Shown: piece by piece, positions 25,139-38,400 of the stretch
Layout of the letters: the number at the start of each line of letters is the position of its first letter
Numbering within the stretch: the stretch's first letter is position 1
The notes under the pieces: model-generated
What the model saw: only the letters and a program-made list of their open reading frames with translations
Databases searched by the model: none
What the model was told of the DNA's origin: nothing
Made by a program: the position numbers and the translations under genes
Assembly (NCBI GenBank): GCA_038380795.1
Contig: CM076267.1
Span: forward strand, 19,738,001 to 19,802,000
DNA length: 64,000 bases
Direction of reading: 5' to 3'
Source of the DNA: Pyrocephalus nanus
Taxonomy: Eukaryota > Chordata > Aves > Passeriformes > Tyrannidae

Positions 25139-26409
25139 GTAAAGGTTCAAAATGGTTAGCAATGTGGGGATGGATATGAGCTGTTCAAGAACCCTCTGCA
25201 AAGGCGGTTTTGCTAACTCATTTTAACCAAAGGGATGCTACTGCATCTTTCATGTCCTCCTGGTAAGTAACCAGTACATCCAAAATCAGTACGCTCCAGA
25301 ATGACTTTGGCAGCTCAGAAATATTAGTTGCTGATTCCTAGAAATATTGCAAGCACCCTGCAGTATGGTTAGAAATGGCCCAATATTCTGGGTCATAACA
25401 AAGTTTTAAAGTATAATCAACTAGTTTTATTTAGCTATATGGTGGTCTTTAAGTTCTCTCCATCTCTAGCTAGATGATGCTTCAAGCATCAGTTGTACAT
25501 AGTGATACTCGGTATTTAATTTTTTGTATATGGATACTGTGTGTTAAACTGCTACATAATGGTGTGACACTATCACACCACCTACCACTGTACAGCTGTA
25601 CCCAGGCACTGAGAAAAAGGCCAGCGTAGTTATAAGCAAGGCTTTATGTTTAACTTATTGAGCTTCCTGAGCAAAACAGCTTCTGATTAAGTCAGATGAG
25701 AAAAAAAAAGTTTATTTCCATTATAGTCTGTAGAATATATTTTTGCATTACTATGTGGGTTTTGTCATTGTTACTTTTTCAAAGTGGTCACATAAATCAT
25801 GAATGATACAGATCACACCTTTGAAAGTTGTCAGTGATGACATTCTCTCAATGTATGTCCTCAAGGATATTGTTCATGGTCCTATATTGCAAAGGTAACT
25901 CTCTGCTAATTCTCTCCGATCAAGAGACACAAGCCTGAATCACTGTTAGTAGTTGTGTAAATCATGAAAATGTGGTTGCCGACTGTCACTGCAACTTTAT
26001 ATTCTTGTCAGCTTTGTTTACTTAAGCACACAAGTAGCTAATATGTTAATTATGTTTGCTATATAAAATGGATGTTCTAAATAGGCAAAGGTGGGTACTT
26101 TCCATTTTTACTCATTATTTGGCATTTACTGTTGTATATTGCCTTTCAGTGCACAATTTTTAAGCAATATTTTGCTGATACCATCTCGTAATACTTAGTA
26201 TACAAGCTCTTTATACATAGCCTTAGTATACAAGGCCATAAAATGGGTAATGAGGGCTGTGTATGTATGATCTGAAAAAAAAAAAAGGCTTAAAATATGC
26301 AAACATGATACTGTTTCTAGACTTCCAGTTAGGTGTGGGATAATGCAAATTGAAAGATTCTTATTTAATTTGGGTAAACAAGGTGAATAGTTTTGTGTTG
26401 GCCCTTAGG

Positions 26410-26415
26410 AATAAA
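26410..26415 (+). promoter_or_regulatory. Possible G6PC2 polyadenylation signal
   Basis: The first AATAAA I find on the plus strand after the G6PC2 stop, about 1.27 kb downstream. Variant hexamers closer to the stop cannot be excluded. Confidence 0.3.
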
Positions 26416-27484
26416 CATTATTCAAATTACAGCAGCAAATCTGAAGCAGGCATCCTTATTTAAGAGCCTAGTAAGACTACCTCGACATAAAAGAATGAGT
26501 CATCTGGTTTTAACAGTTTGAGGAGTATTCTGCTTCGTGTATCTCCTCATATCTTCTGTAATGGATCTCTGAACTCTTTTTCCTGCAGCAGCTGACCTGA
26601 AACCAGTCTTTTCTGTAATTGTAATTCCTTAAGCAAAATTACTAAGCTAATGGGACTAGAGACAAATAACGAAGGACAAAGACAACCAAGACAAAGATCA
26701 GCTGTGTTAAGATGCTCTGTGCTTGGTTATTCCCTACCAGTGAGGTGGCCTACAGAGGCATCACAGAACACTAGCAGGTGGGTCTAGATGTCCTTCTATT
26801 TCTGGCTCCTTCTGGCCAGCAGTAGGGGATGCTTTGTCTGTCCGAGGCTTTCACAACAGCATTTGGATTTATTGGCAATGTTGGCAATTTTAAGCTGGGA
26901 GTTATGGGTAGACATCACATTTTTAAGCTTCTACCACATGAGAGTCTCTGCTTCATGGCCCTGGCAAAGAATCTTGGTGCCTCTGTGGGGATAGGCACAA
27001 CCATAAATGTAGAATGACAACTGGCATTTCTGCAGAAGACACCAAATGACACCGTCTACTGTCAAGACTAACAACTCGGACTTGAAAGACGTAAGCAAAT
27101 GCCTTTGGGTTGGCAAATGACTTTGGATTGGCTCAGGGACTTGTCACCGAGTTCCAGGACTGGGACATCTTGCTGTGAGGTGGCTGCGGTGGCACGACCA
27201 GTCCAGCTCTGCCCTGAGCAGTCCATCAAGGCTTGTTGGTCATGCCCAGACATACTGTGTAGCTCCACTTGAAATTTAATCCCTTTGCACAGGTACCAAA
27301 GGTCTTTATAATCAGCTACTGTCCTTGAGCTGGCCTTCTCTGCAGCTCTGGCCTGCACAGCACACCCTTGTCACAGACATGATCCAGTTACACAGAAATA
27401 CTTCTTAGCAGGTGCAAGATATTCATGTGCCTGTCTGAAGGGTAAGAGAAGTGCTAAAACACAAGAGCCAGTAAAAAAATACAA

Positions 27485-27490
27485 TTTATT
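27485..27490 (-). promoter_or_regulatory. Possible ABCB11 polyadenylation signal
   Basis: AATAAA on the minus strand about 1.7 kb downstream of the ABCB11 stop. A closer ATTAAA lies at 28307-28302 (about 0.9 kb). Which is used cannot be told from sequence. Confidence 0.25.
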
Positions 27491-29203
27491 GGTTTAATTT
27501 GGGTCATGAAAATGGTGTCCTTTAGGCAAAAGAATTATGAAAGAAGTACACGTAGTCATTGTAGTTTTTAATAAAGAGTCATTATTTTTCCATGGCCTTA
27601 AATACTAATATAAATTAAATATCATATAGATATGTCAGTAGCTTATTGATATTGATACTCTGTCAATATTTTCAGTCCTGAGCCATCAAACTAATTATTG
27701 CTCTGAAACATAAAAAGGTTAAAAATATTAAAGCAAATAATGCAGCTTTCTTTTTAATTTCTGGTTAAGGTTTCAAATACAGACTTCCTTGGGAAAATAG
27801 CCATTTCACTGCCAGCTGTTTGAGTTCAGTAGGGACTTTGGCAGGAATTCTATTTATGGATTTGTATAAAAGTTGAAATTGGGTTTTGCTGCCTGAAATT
27901 AAGGGATGTATCCTAAAAAGAGTTTTGCCCTTACAGCTCTATTCAATTACTTGTACTGTTACATAGTTTTATAACAAGTGGTGTGATCTTTTTATAAAGT
28001 GATGGAACCGCCCCCCACTCTGCAGATTTTAGCACATGGAGAATTACTTTTTCCAGTTAATACTCTATTATTCAAAATCAATATTTAAATATTGGAACTG
28101 TAATTTATACTTTCAGTCTATCTGCTTTGTCTCCAAGATCCTAGTCACTAAAGCAAAGAGTGCTGTTTACTGCAGACAATAACTCAGAGAAACCTGCAGT
28201 AGATCTTGTAATAAATTGTGATAGATACAAGCTTCTGCCAAAAGAAGCTCCTTCTTGACCTTTGTCATTTCTGAATGCATTGTAGGTGTTTATCAACTGT
28301 ATTTAATGCAAAGAGCTAATTATGGGGTTTTCCACCTTTACTGATTATGATCTCTATAAAAATACGCATTACTGTCTTGCCTTCTGCAAAAAAAAAAAAA
28401 AAGTTTAAATAACTGATGATTAACTGTAGGATTTTGTATTAATTTATCCAAAGCATGTTTTCTTATTCAAAAATCTATTTGACAGCTTTGATTAGAGTGA
28501 TGAGTGTTAGGTGGAGAGTGGTGGGCTAGGAAATGATCCTCACCAGCTGCTGTTCCTCACCTTGATTGCTTTGCTTACTTCTGTGGAGCTGCCTTCTTTG
28601 TAAGTACTGCCTGGTTGTGTTGAAGGGGCACCGTGGTGTCAGTGCTGCAGCCACTCCAGGGGAAGTGCAGCCTCTCCCTCAGCACAGCTGACCTGAGTGG
28701 TTCACGGGGTGAAAGGGTTCACAGGAAAGGGATCTGTTGTAATCCTCTGCAGACTCAACGTTAGGAGAGATGTGATCCCTGCATATGTACAGCATCATTC
28801 TTGGGATTGTTTTCACTCATTCAGCTTACCTAGAGAAGGTAGGTAAGAAGTTTCCAGAACACTGGAGCAGAGTCTTCCTTGATTGCTAGTTGAGGCATGA
28901 CAGCACTGTGCAGTCTGACTGCAGCTGGTGGCAATTCCACAGGTCATCAGAAAAAGATTCTTCCCATTTCAGGCTTGCTTTCCCTTATCAGTGGGCTAAT
29001 TTACTTCCTGAATGCATTAGCCTGTGCCTAGTCCCCTGCATGTGCTGGACAAATATGCTTGATGTAGAGAGCTACATACATTCCGTGTTCCACAGGCCTC
29101 ACAGTATTGTAGAGCACTCCGTGGCACAATGCAGCACCAACATCCCATACCTACCACAAAGTATTTGTTTGCAGAAATCTTCCGAATTTAGAATCACAGT
29201 AAT

Positions 29204-29404
29204 TCAGCTAATAGGGGCTCCAGTAGTAACAAGTTTCCAATAGGCTCCTTCCATGGCCATCAGTTCATCGTGAGTGCCCCTCTCGATGACGAGTCCCTGG
29301 GACATCACTGCAATGATGTCGGCATTCTGGATGGTGGACAAGCGATGGGCAATGACGATGCAGGTCCGCCCTTCTCTGGCCTTATCCAGCGCTGCCTGCA
29401 CAGT
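29204..29404 (-). CDS. ABCB11: ABCB11 last exon (human exon 28; residues 1253-1318)
   Basis: Acceptor CTTTAG, stop TGA at 29206-29204. Encodes [20 protein letters not shown] with the NBD2 H-loop His1272, then [17 protein letters not shown] and the tail LVTTGAPIS. Confidence 0.97.
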   Translation of the reverse strand, partial: TVQAALDKAREGRTCIVIAHRLSTIQNADIIAVMSQGLVIERGTHDELMAMEGAYWKLVTTGAPIS

Positions 29405-32400
29405 CTAAAGGCAACAAAGTGTCAGAGTGAAAACACGAAAAAAAAATCAGGCCTCAGCGCTGCAGATTGCTTCAGATTAATTAGCTTTTAAAAGTGACAA
29501 GTGAATGAGGCTAAATCAAAGGTTATGGGGTACTGGTGTGCTTAGCTGAGTCATGAACTCTGTTCACAAGCAGTACTAAGGAGGAACAGGTAAACACAGA
29601 CAGCAGTAGAAATTAATGAAGGCCTTTACTTATGTCAGCTCAGTGTGGATATGGTTTTAAATTCCACCATTTCTCTAATCTCTGCAAGTAACCAAGCTAC
29701 ACAAATTATTGCCCAAGTTCTTAGGCCCCTCACTGCTGTTTTTATTGGGTAGTCAGGCTTATGATTTGTATGCATTATTACTTTTTTTTTTTTAATGTAC
29801 ATAGTTACATTTATGAACTATTCCCATGTGAATGCTTTGAAACCTAGGCAATTAGTATCCACATTTCTGAAAAAGTGCTGCCTCTCATGGACAGTTTAGG
29901 AGCTCTTGGAGCTGACTGCTTTTTTTTTTAAAGCTGTGCCTCCTGCATCTTTTGGAAAGATCATTAAAGGTGGAAGTGCTGAGTTCACAGTACAGAATAA
30001 TGTGCAGTCTTATGGTGGAGTAGGTTGGGATGTCTCTGTAGAACAGGAAGGCCTTGTAAGCCATTGTATTAACTTTCCCGTATTGCTCATTACCTTTTCG
30101 CTTTCCGTGTCCAAGGCAGAGGTAGCTTCATCCAGTAATAAAATTTTAGGATCTCGGATGATGGCCCTCGCTATGGCAATGCGTTGCTTTTGCCCACGAG
30201 ACAGCTGGGACCCTTGAGCTCCAACATTAGTTTCATATTTCTGAAAAATATACAAAAGGCAGATTTTATTCAGGTGTAAGCAGTACACAGCCTGAAGGAA
30301 GAGCGGGAGGAGAGAGGCAAGAATGCTGCCCACAGCTGCCTCCTCCTTACAGAACCCAGGGATGCAGAAACGCTCTGCAGTGCTACACACTTGGGGAGAG
30401 GTTTCCAAGCCATGCTTTGCCTGCATGTGCTCAGAGGTCCAGGCAGCAGACTGAGCCTGAAGAAAACTGTGATAGCAAGATGCTTGCTGATTTGTCTGAG
30501 GCAAAAAGAAATCCCCTGCCCTAGATTTGGAAGAAGATGCTAAAGGTGCTTTCAGGGCTTGTTCTGTTTGGGTCCTTGAATTGTATCCATATCTTTTATG
30601 TTCTTCTGATTTATGTTTATATGACTTCAGTGCATTTAAATACTTCTTAAGGTGAACATAAGCAGCCAGCTTCAAATACTTTGTCTAAATATCATGCCCT
30701 AGTCACATCTCTCACAACTCTCAAATCTCTCACAGCTGAGAACAGGATTTATATATTTGCCTATTGTGTAAGAAGCCAGTAGCAACTCACAACCACAGTT
30801 TCAGGAACACAAGGCATGGTCATGGCACCCCCTTTGCTCTACAGCTGTAAAAGGACATAAAAGGTGAACCTGTGTAGCAACTTTAAGCTTGGAGCAAACC
30901 CCACTGCAATGAGCACTGAACAGTCTGTCTATAGTTCCACAGCCAAGGCCTGGCAGGTACTTACATTAGGCAGGGACATGACAAAATCATGCAGTTGAGC
31001 CTTCTGGGCTGCTTCGATGACTTTTTCCATGGTCGCCTCTTTCGTGTTACTGCCATATTTGATATTATCAGCAATGCTGCAGTCAAATAGCACAGGCTCC
31101 TGTGACACTATTCCAATTTTTGATCTAAGAAACTCTACGTTTATATTCTTAGAGTCGTGTCCATCTATTAACTATGAGGAAATGGGAGAAAACTTGAAAC
31201 ATCATTACAAAAACAACAGCCTGCAACACCCAAATAGTTTACAGCAAAATTAAATGATTGAACCATATTATTAAAATGCAAACACCACTGATTTAAAGTG
31301 ATTGGAAGAATTGCTTATATTTGACTCCTTTGTGCATGATGTGTATTTTGTGTTATGGCTTTGATCCAGCCAAATGCTAGACCATTTGCTCAATATTAAG
31401 TCCTAGTGAACTATTTAATTGCTTGAGGTTAGGCACATGCTTTATTGCCTTCCTGACATGGTGATCACCACAAGGATTTTTTCCAAAGGAAGATAAATCA
31501 ATCTAGATAGGTATTTACATTAGGAAAACATATAAAAGCTTACTAAGCTATCAGTAATCAAGTAACTGGAAGTTAAATCTAGACAAATTCAACCTGCAGA
31601 GAGGCTGCATATTTAGGGATGTGCCAGGCTCTTTGTTGCTCCACTCAGACTTGATTTTTGCTTGTACTTCCACAATGTACAGCACACGTTATATGTTTCA
31701 TACAGGAGCTACAAAGGCAAATGCCTATGGCCTACATAATGCATGAGGGTGCACCTGAGGCTTGTAGTTCTCTTTTCTTGCCTGAATGCACCTGAGATAT
31801 TTGGGAATTGTCCAAACAGTCCACATCTATTTGAGAAGGAGCCGAAGCCCCAAGCTGCACATGTACATGCCACCACTGCTAGGCTGCGCAGGGGGCACAG
31901 GCAGAAGGCCCCTGGAGCACTGCTGAAAACAACAGCACAGAAACCATGTTTTCTTTGCTTACCACACTTCCTTTGTCAGGGTCATAGAAACGCTCCAGAA
32001 GCTGGACACTGGTGCTCTTACCACAACCACTACTTCCAACAAATGCTAAAGTCTGTCCAGGCTTAACAGCGATAGAGAGTCCTTTCAGGACCTGAATATC
32101 AGGCCGAGAAGGGTATGTGAATTTACAATCAAGAAATTCAACGCTTCCCTTGAAATCCTCCTGGTGAAAAAAAAAAAGAAAGATATTACAGTGACCTCAA
32201 GCTCAAAACTGAGAGTTGTAAGGTACAAAATAACTCTCCCTCAGATACCATTCTGGCATCTCTTGTTTAAAATACGACATTTGTGCTGTGAAATTAGCTG
32301 AGGAAAAAGGATAAAAACACACTGGAGTAGCTGTCCTACAGATGAAGCTTAGTCATAACACTATTTCTCTGCTTGTACTTCCCCACATGGCACTGATCAG

Positions 32401-35400
32401 AGCCATCAATTGGTGGGATTGCCTTACAAATGGATAAGTTTTTAATTTTAACACAGACACTGTGTATAAAATAAACAATTTGAATTTTCTGGGTCTGACT
32501 TTTCAATTCACCAGAAATCGAGAATTTTCATTTTATCTGATTCAGTGATGCTTTGCCTCCTCATGAGCACCCCCACCAGTTTGATGTGAATGGAAAAAGC
32601 CTCCATTGTAAGCCAGTGATAGTCAGGTTTCCTGTAGAGCAGGAAATAAAAACTTGTTATTCTGTGAGTCATCCAAATCTGTTCCATTCCAATGTACAGG
32701 AGTTTTACATGCCAAATTCCTAATGGCCCACTTTATTCTACTCTTGCTGCCTAGTACAGAGCTCATTGCTTCTGAGAGAGCAAAGACAAGTAACAATTAT
32801 ACAGCCAGCATAACCTTCTTGTAAAGCAGTGATCCTCATTGACTCCTGAATCATTAGTGCAACTTCCATGCTTATATTGAGCTGAATGACATCACAAATT
32901 ACTCATCTCCACTCTTACCCATTTTTCCCCTTTTTCACTGTAAACACTGATTTTAGGAAGCCGATCAACCAGTTGAAAAAAGCGTGCAGCAGATGTTTTG
33001 GCTTTGGCATAGTTTGGGGTATAGGAAGAAGCTTTTCCCAAAGCAGTTCCACTGGTGACTATAGCAGAGATCACCCTGTGGGGAAGGGGGACATGGTCAT
33101 TCTCGGGAAGCCATCGGGAAACCAAACACTTCTGGAGTTTGTGGCTCTGAGCAGGTTCTCACCTGAACACAAAGCTGTAATGGAGTCCTTCGGAGTCAAC
33201 TAGAAACCCCCCGTATCTGTAGGAGACAGAGTTGGCAATGAACACTATGCTCTGGGCAAAGCCAAAGCACAGCCCATAAACGTGTGCTTTTTTGATTGCA
33301 GCTCTATAGGGCATATCCAGGTGCTTCTCAAAATTGTTGATAAACATTTTCTCTTTCCCTATCCCAGCTACAGTCCTGATGTTCGAGACAGCTTCACTGG
33401 CAATCTGGAGGAGAAAAAAATAAAAAAGGGTAAGAGCTCCAAATTTTTACTTGGAAAAAGTTGAGTGTGCTTTCACAAATGTATTATTCTTTCACGAACA
33501 CAGGACACTTTTGCAATATATGAAGTGATTCAGAAATGGTACAGACTGGCCCAAATATCAGCCAGCCTAAAAAGAACCTTTCCTACAAGCAATTATCTAC
33601 TGAAATCCTCAATAGCAATGCTCTGCATGCTCCACTGGAGCTGAGTTACTGTGAGTGCACTGAGGGAATCAGGCACATGCTCTCACTTGTGATTTATTTC
33701 ACATAATGTGAATAAATGTGACATCCATAAAAGGAAAAATGGTTTTAGGAACACTGTTATTTCCTTGATTGCACAGATCTATTAATTAAATGTTTATTAT
33801 TTTATTTGTGTTACAATAGTCACAAGAAGAGTTAGAAGGGGTGGTATCCCCAACTTCTGTTTCATAAATTAAACCCACTTGCATTACTACAGTTCCTCAC
33901 CTGATCAATGTCCCTCTCTCTCTCTTATGTCCAAAAGGCTGATGATATGAACCATACAAATCATCAGTGACACAATTTCCAGGATTTTTACCTTATGCAT
34001 AGGCAAAGAGTAAGGAAATGTTTGCCCATGTTTGTGGGAAAATGCAACACAGGAAATTCAGATATAATCCCCATGGAAACTTTTGTTTAGCTTTAATTAA
34101 TTGTGGGCTTCATATTGTGATTTACTGCCAGTCAGAATTTGGAGTTCTGTCCCAAAAAAAAAGAACACTGAAGTTTCATCTATAGAAGTAAATGGACAGC
34201 TTATTTAGTCCAAATTTCACTCTACTCATCTCAAGTAATTTTATTAAGAAATTGTTTTAAAATGCTCTAATTTGCTTGGACTTTGATAGAAGCTTCATAA
34301 TGTGACACTTTCCTTTGGGAAGCAATAGTGTGATAAATGGCTTATAATTTTTTTCAGCATGTAGGAGAAGATCTGAATGTATACAATTAAAAATATTCCA
34401 TCCAGTTTCAGATGTGTTTTTTCCTGGCCAAAATTAATAATCAAATCTCTTGCATTAGCATACACTGTGAAATATAGATAAATAGGTACTGCCAACTGGG
34501 TTGTGCACACTGGGCTTTTCCATGTTTAGCGTGGTTATGAGCAATCACTGTGGAAGAGCTCACTGTTTTTAGCATTTGGATGCAGTGCTGGCAAATAAAC
34601 TAGAAAATATCACCAGAGAGAATCAGTCATCACCAAAACTGCTGAAGCATTCAGTGTCCTTTTCATCACAGCCTCTGGTCCTTTTGTTGAGTTAAAGCTG
34701 ATGCCTCAACTCATTAGTGAAATTTCTCTGCATGTCAAGACAATATTTTGATTTACGGCTTTTTGTAAATAATTAAACCATTCTGAATGGAGGCAACTGG
34801 TCAGGTCTTAATTCTTAAACTGGTAAGGCTTAATTCTTAGTCTAGGAGAGCCCACTGAGAGGATATTTGTGCTGTCTCTAAAATCCACATACTGATCTAC
34901 GGTTCAGCGGTGAATTCTCAGATGTGAGATTTTCTATGTGAACCGCTTTCTGAGGAGAGCAGAAGCACAGGATATTAATAAGTGGGTGTTTAAATAAAAC
35001 CCAAGAAAGGTGAACCAGACTGCTGAGAGATCTGTGTCTACCTCTTCAGTCCGATCACTTCTGAAAGGTCAAGCACACTCCATGCAGCAAGTGCTTTTGC
35101 AGTTAGGGAGTTCCCAGTGTTTTGACAAGCTGAAATATTGCACCTTATTTGCAAAACATTGCCAGTTTCATTACCTTTGAATTACTGATGATCCCAAATT
35201 ACCAATTTTTCAACTAGCCAGGACTGCAAATATGAATTAGTCTTTTAAATAGCATTACCCGTCCAGTAGCTTCCAGCGCTTTCTTGTCCTGTGAGGCAAA
35301 TCCTGTCAGCATTTTAGCCTGCACAGCTCCAGATAAGGCCAAAAATGGCAGGAAACACAATATAACTAAACTCAGTTTCCAGCTGAAGTAGAAAGCAATG

Positions 35401-38400
35401 ATCATGGCCACACCAATGTTCGTAAAGGAGTTGACAATCATTCCTATCTGTGATCCAGTTGCCTTTGAAGAAAAGAAACAGAGATGACTGACTTGTACTC
35501 CAGTAGTAACTTCAACAATCTTAAAATAAATTTTCCTGTAAAACTTTAGAAAACTCTAAATTACATTAAAATATCATAAGGCACTAAGAGCTGCTGACTG
35601 CACTGGAATTTTGGATAGACTGTTTCCAATTAATTGTATAAGACTGCAAATGCTCAATTTATTTACTGCTCTCTGGCCTGCAGCAAGCTCTGTGTCAGTC
35701 AGGGAAAGGTGGAGGGCACTGCTGCCCAGGTAGCTCTGCTGCTCCACCCCAAGCTGTGGGTTGGATGGCTGTGCCTCACTGCACTGCCCACTGCTCTGCA
35801 TGTGCTCAGAACAAAGCTGTCCCTTAGGAGGCTATTAAATGGTTCACTCAGTGTTTTACAGGTTTATTTATTTCAATTAAAATATGCCCTGTGAGTGCCT
35901 GTAAGGTTTGCAGGTGGTTTCTCTCATTCTGTAGAAATTGCTTCTGACAGGGGGTTTGGAAATCTCTTCTCTCATTTGTCTTTTAAATTATTAAAACACC
36001 CATTAATAGTTTTTCAGAACTAACCTACTATGTTCAGTCAAGCTGAAACAGGACAGTTTTTGTAACAAAGAAATCTGTACATCTCTTTCTTTTTTTCTAG
36101 AAAATTGCTTGCATTGGAGCCAGGTAAAATGGCATCTGACTCACACCTACCAAAGGGTCAATTCAGCTAAGATGTATTAAACAGTTACAGCTCAGCACGA
36201 TTTAACCCTCATCCACTAAGGAAGGAACACTACACATGAAGTTAGTGTTTCATTTTCCCAAACTCTGAAACTGGGTGTGGGATTCCTGGCTGGAACATCA
36301 GCCAGTACTGCAAACTGTTTTTTCAAGTGGGCTGTCAGTTTAAATTGAAACTTGCACAACATATGCAATACCATGCTGAAAACTGGAAAACATGGTTAGT
36401 TATCAATGTCACTAAAATACCAGTTTGACATGTTTTTGAAATAAACACTGAAGCCTTGTGGCAAAAAGCTAATTCATCTCCAGAAAAAAATTAATTAATA
36501 ATACAGACAGGAATAATGGGTCGTAAGTGTGACCCTATTGGTGCTTTTAGGAAATACCATTATAATAATTCTATGCTGACAGTCTGTGATGAATAGAAAT
36601 AGCTTAATTGGTTGGCCAAGGACTGATCTACATTGACCTGGCTGGTTGCACTCTACATAATTTCTGTAACAGTGTGCCAAACCAGGCCTTCAATCAGTGC
36701 TTATAGTAAAACAATTCATAAGCTACCACGTCTTACCCCTTGGACCTGTGAGGCATCTGTTGCAAGTCTTGTAGTCAAAGCCCCAGGGCTGTTCTTCCGG
36801 TCATCAAACCAGCCGATGTCTTGCCCCAGCATAGCCCGGAAGCCAATTTTCCTTAAGCGCCTTGTAAGCAGCTCACCAGACTTGGCAAAGGTGTATCCCT
36901 GGGGTGCATGAGAATAAATACAGATATTGTGAGAAAGAGATACCCACAGAGTAAAGGTTCAGAAACAAAATTTAAGCATGTTGGACTGCTATTACCTGTA
37001 GAAACTGTGTGAAAAATGAAATAACTCCCACCAAGACAAAGAGCACACAGACACCATTGATCTGGGTTTTTTGTTCTTCTTCATCAAGAATGGAGAAGGT
37101 CTTTGGGAAAAAAAAAAAAAAAAAAAAGAAGGCAGCATTGTATTAGAAGTGTTAGTTTTGCTGTATGCGAAGTTTGTTCTTGACTCCCTATTGCCAAGTG
37201 CAGAAGCTCAGCCTAGACCCATAGTCAAATGCAGAGCTCTCCCTCACCCCCTGCAAAAGCCCCATTCCTTATTTTTTCCTAAGGTAACCCTGGGTTAAAA
37301 CCTAATGGGGTTTTCTCCTATTGAACAACAAGTTTATTATACTCTGTGTCTGCATACACTACTATTAATTGTGGCCCATCCCCAGATATAACTAACCACC
37401 ACCCCTTACTCTAAACACTGATAACCAGAGAATAGCGATGGAATAAATAAGCACAGCAGCAAAGCAACAGAGCAGCAGCACCTCACCTCCTCTCTGGCCT
37501 ATGCCAATTGCAGCTTTATTGGGCTGTACAAAATAGAGTCTGTGTAAGTAATGATACCTCAGCATTACTTCCTGCACAACATTAACAGATGCTATAATTG
37601 CCATAAGTAGGCTCCAAGAGGGACCAAGTGTCTTTTACTTAAGGAGTGTGGATACAAGCCATTCACTTACTGCTGGGCGCTTGAGAAAAAGCATCAGTGC
37701 TAAAGTACAGCCCCTTCACCCCATTCAGCACCAGTCTCCACATTAGTCTTCTCTCATTCTTAATATCAGGTCTTTTTCAATACCTGCCAATGTTATTGGC
37801 TGCAGCTGAAGTAGTGGTCCAAATCTAAGTAGTCATCCTTTACCAATTCCTTTCAGTCAGAGCAGCTGATGTGTACCTCAGTTTCCCTATCTAAAGCTGT
37901 TTATCTGAACTATTTCTGCTGTTTCCAGATATAGGTCAAAGCTCATGTTTGTACTTCTCCACTAACCTTAAATTAATTCTCATTGGATTTCATGAGTAAA
38001 ATTTATTATAAATTGAGTAAACTCTCCTATGTGTTATTTGTAGGGTGGGAAAAAAATAACTTACGCATTCTACTTTTGCTTGTATAAAAACAAGCCTAAA
38101 TTCTTCTATCTAAGTACTTAACAGTAGAAATAGAAGGAATTTTCATTATAGTTACGCAAATTATAAAATTACGCAAAAAGAAACTTAAATCCTAGTCTTA
38201 TAAGGTCAACCCACATTATTTACGGTTCAAAGTGAACTACACATCAAAGTAACAAAGAATTGGAGCATGAATTTGAGGAAAAAAAAAATCACTGTTCTCT
38301 AGTGGGAATTTCACTTCAAGTATTTTAACATCAGTACCTCAGCAACAAAATAAGTCCTGCAAATTCCAAAATGATAATATCAAATCAGCTTTTAGTGTTT

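Larger units (their letters stand above)
25139..29203. other. Convergent 3' ends of G6PC2 and ABCB11
   Basis: No coding exon recognised in 4.1 kb. The left part should be the G6PC2 3' UTR; the right part, read on the minus strand, the ABCB11 3' UTR. Reading frames near 26788-27358 on both strands show no domain, no splice context and no family resemblance. The exact ends of both transcripts cannot be read from sequence. Confidence 0.5.

Noticed and set aside
26788..27358. Overlapping frames of 60-96 codons between G6PC2 and ABCB11
   Set aside because: Present on both strands, mutually exclusive and without any family resemblance; most likely UTR or intergenic noise.
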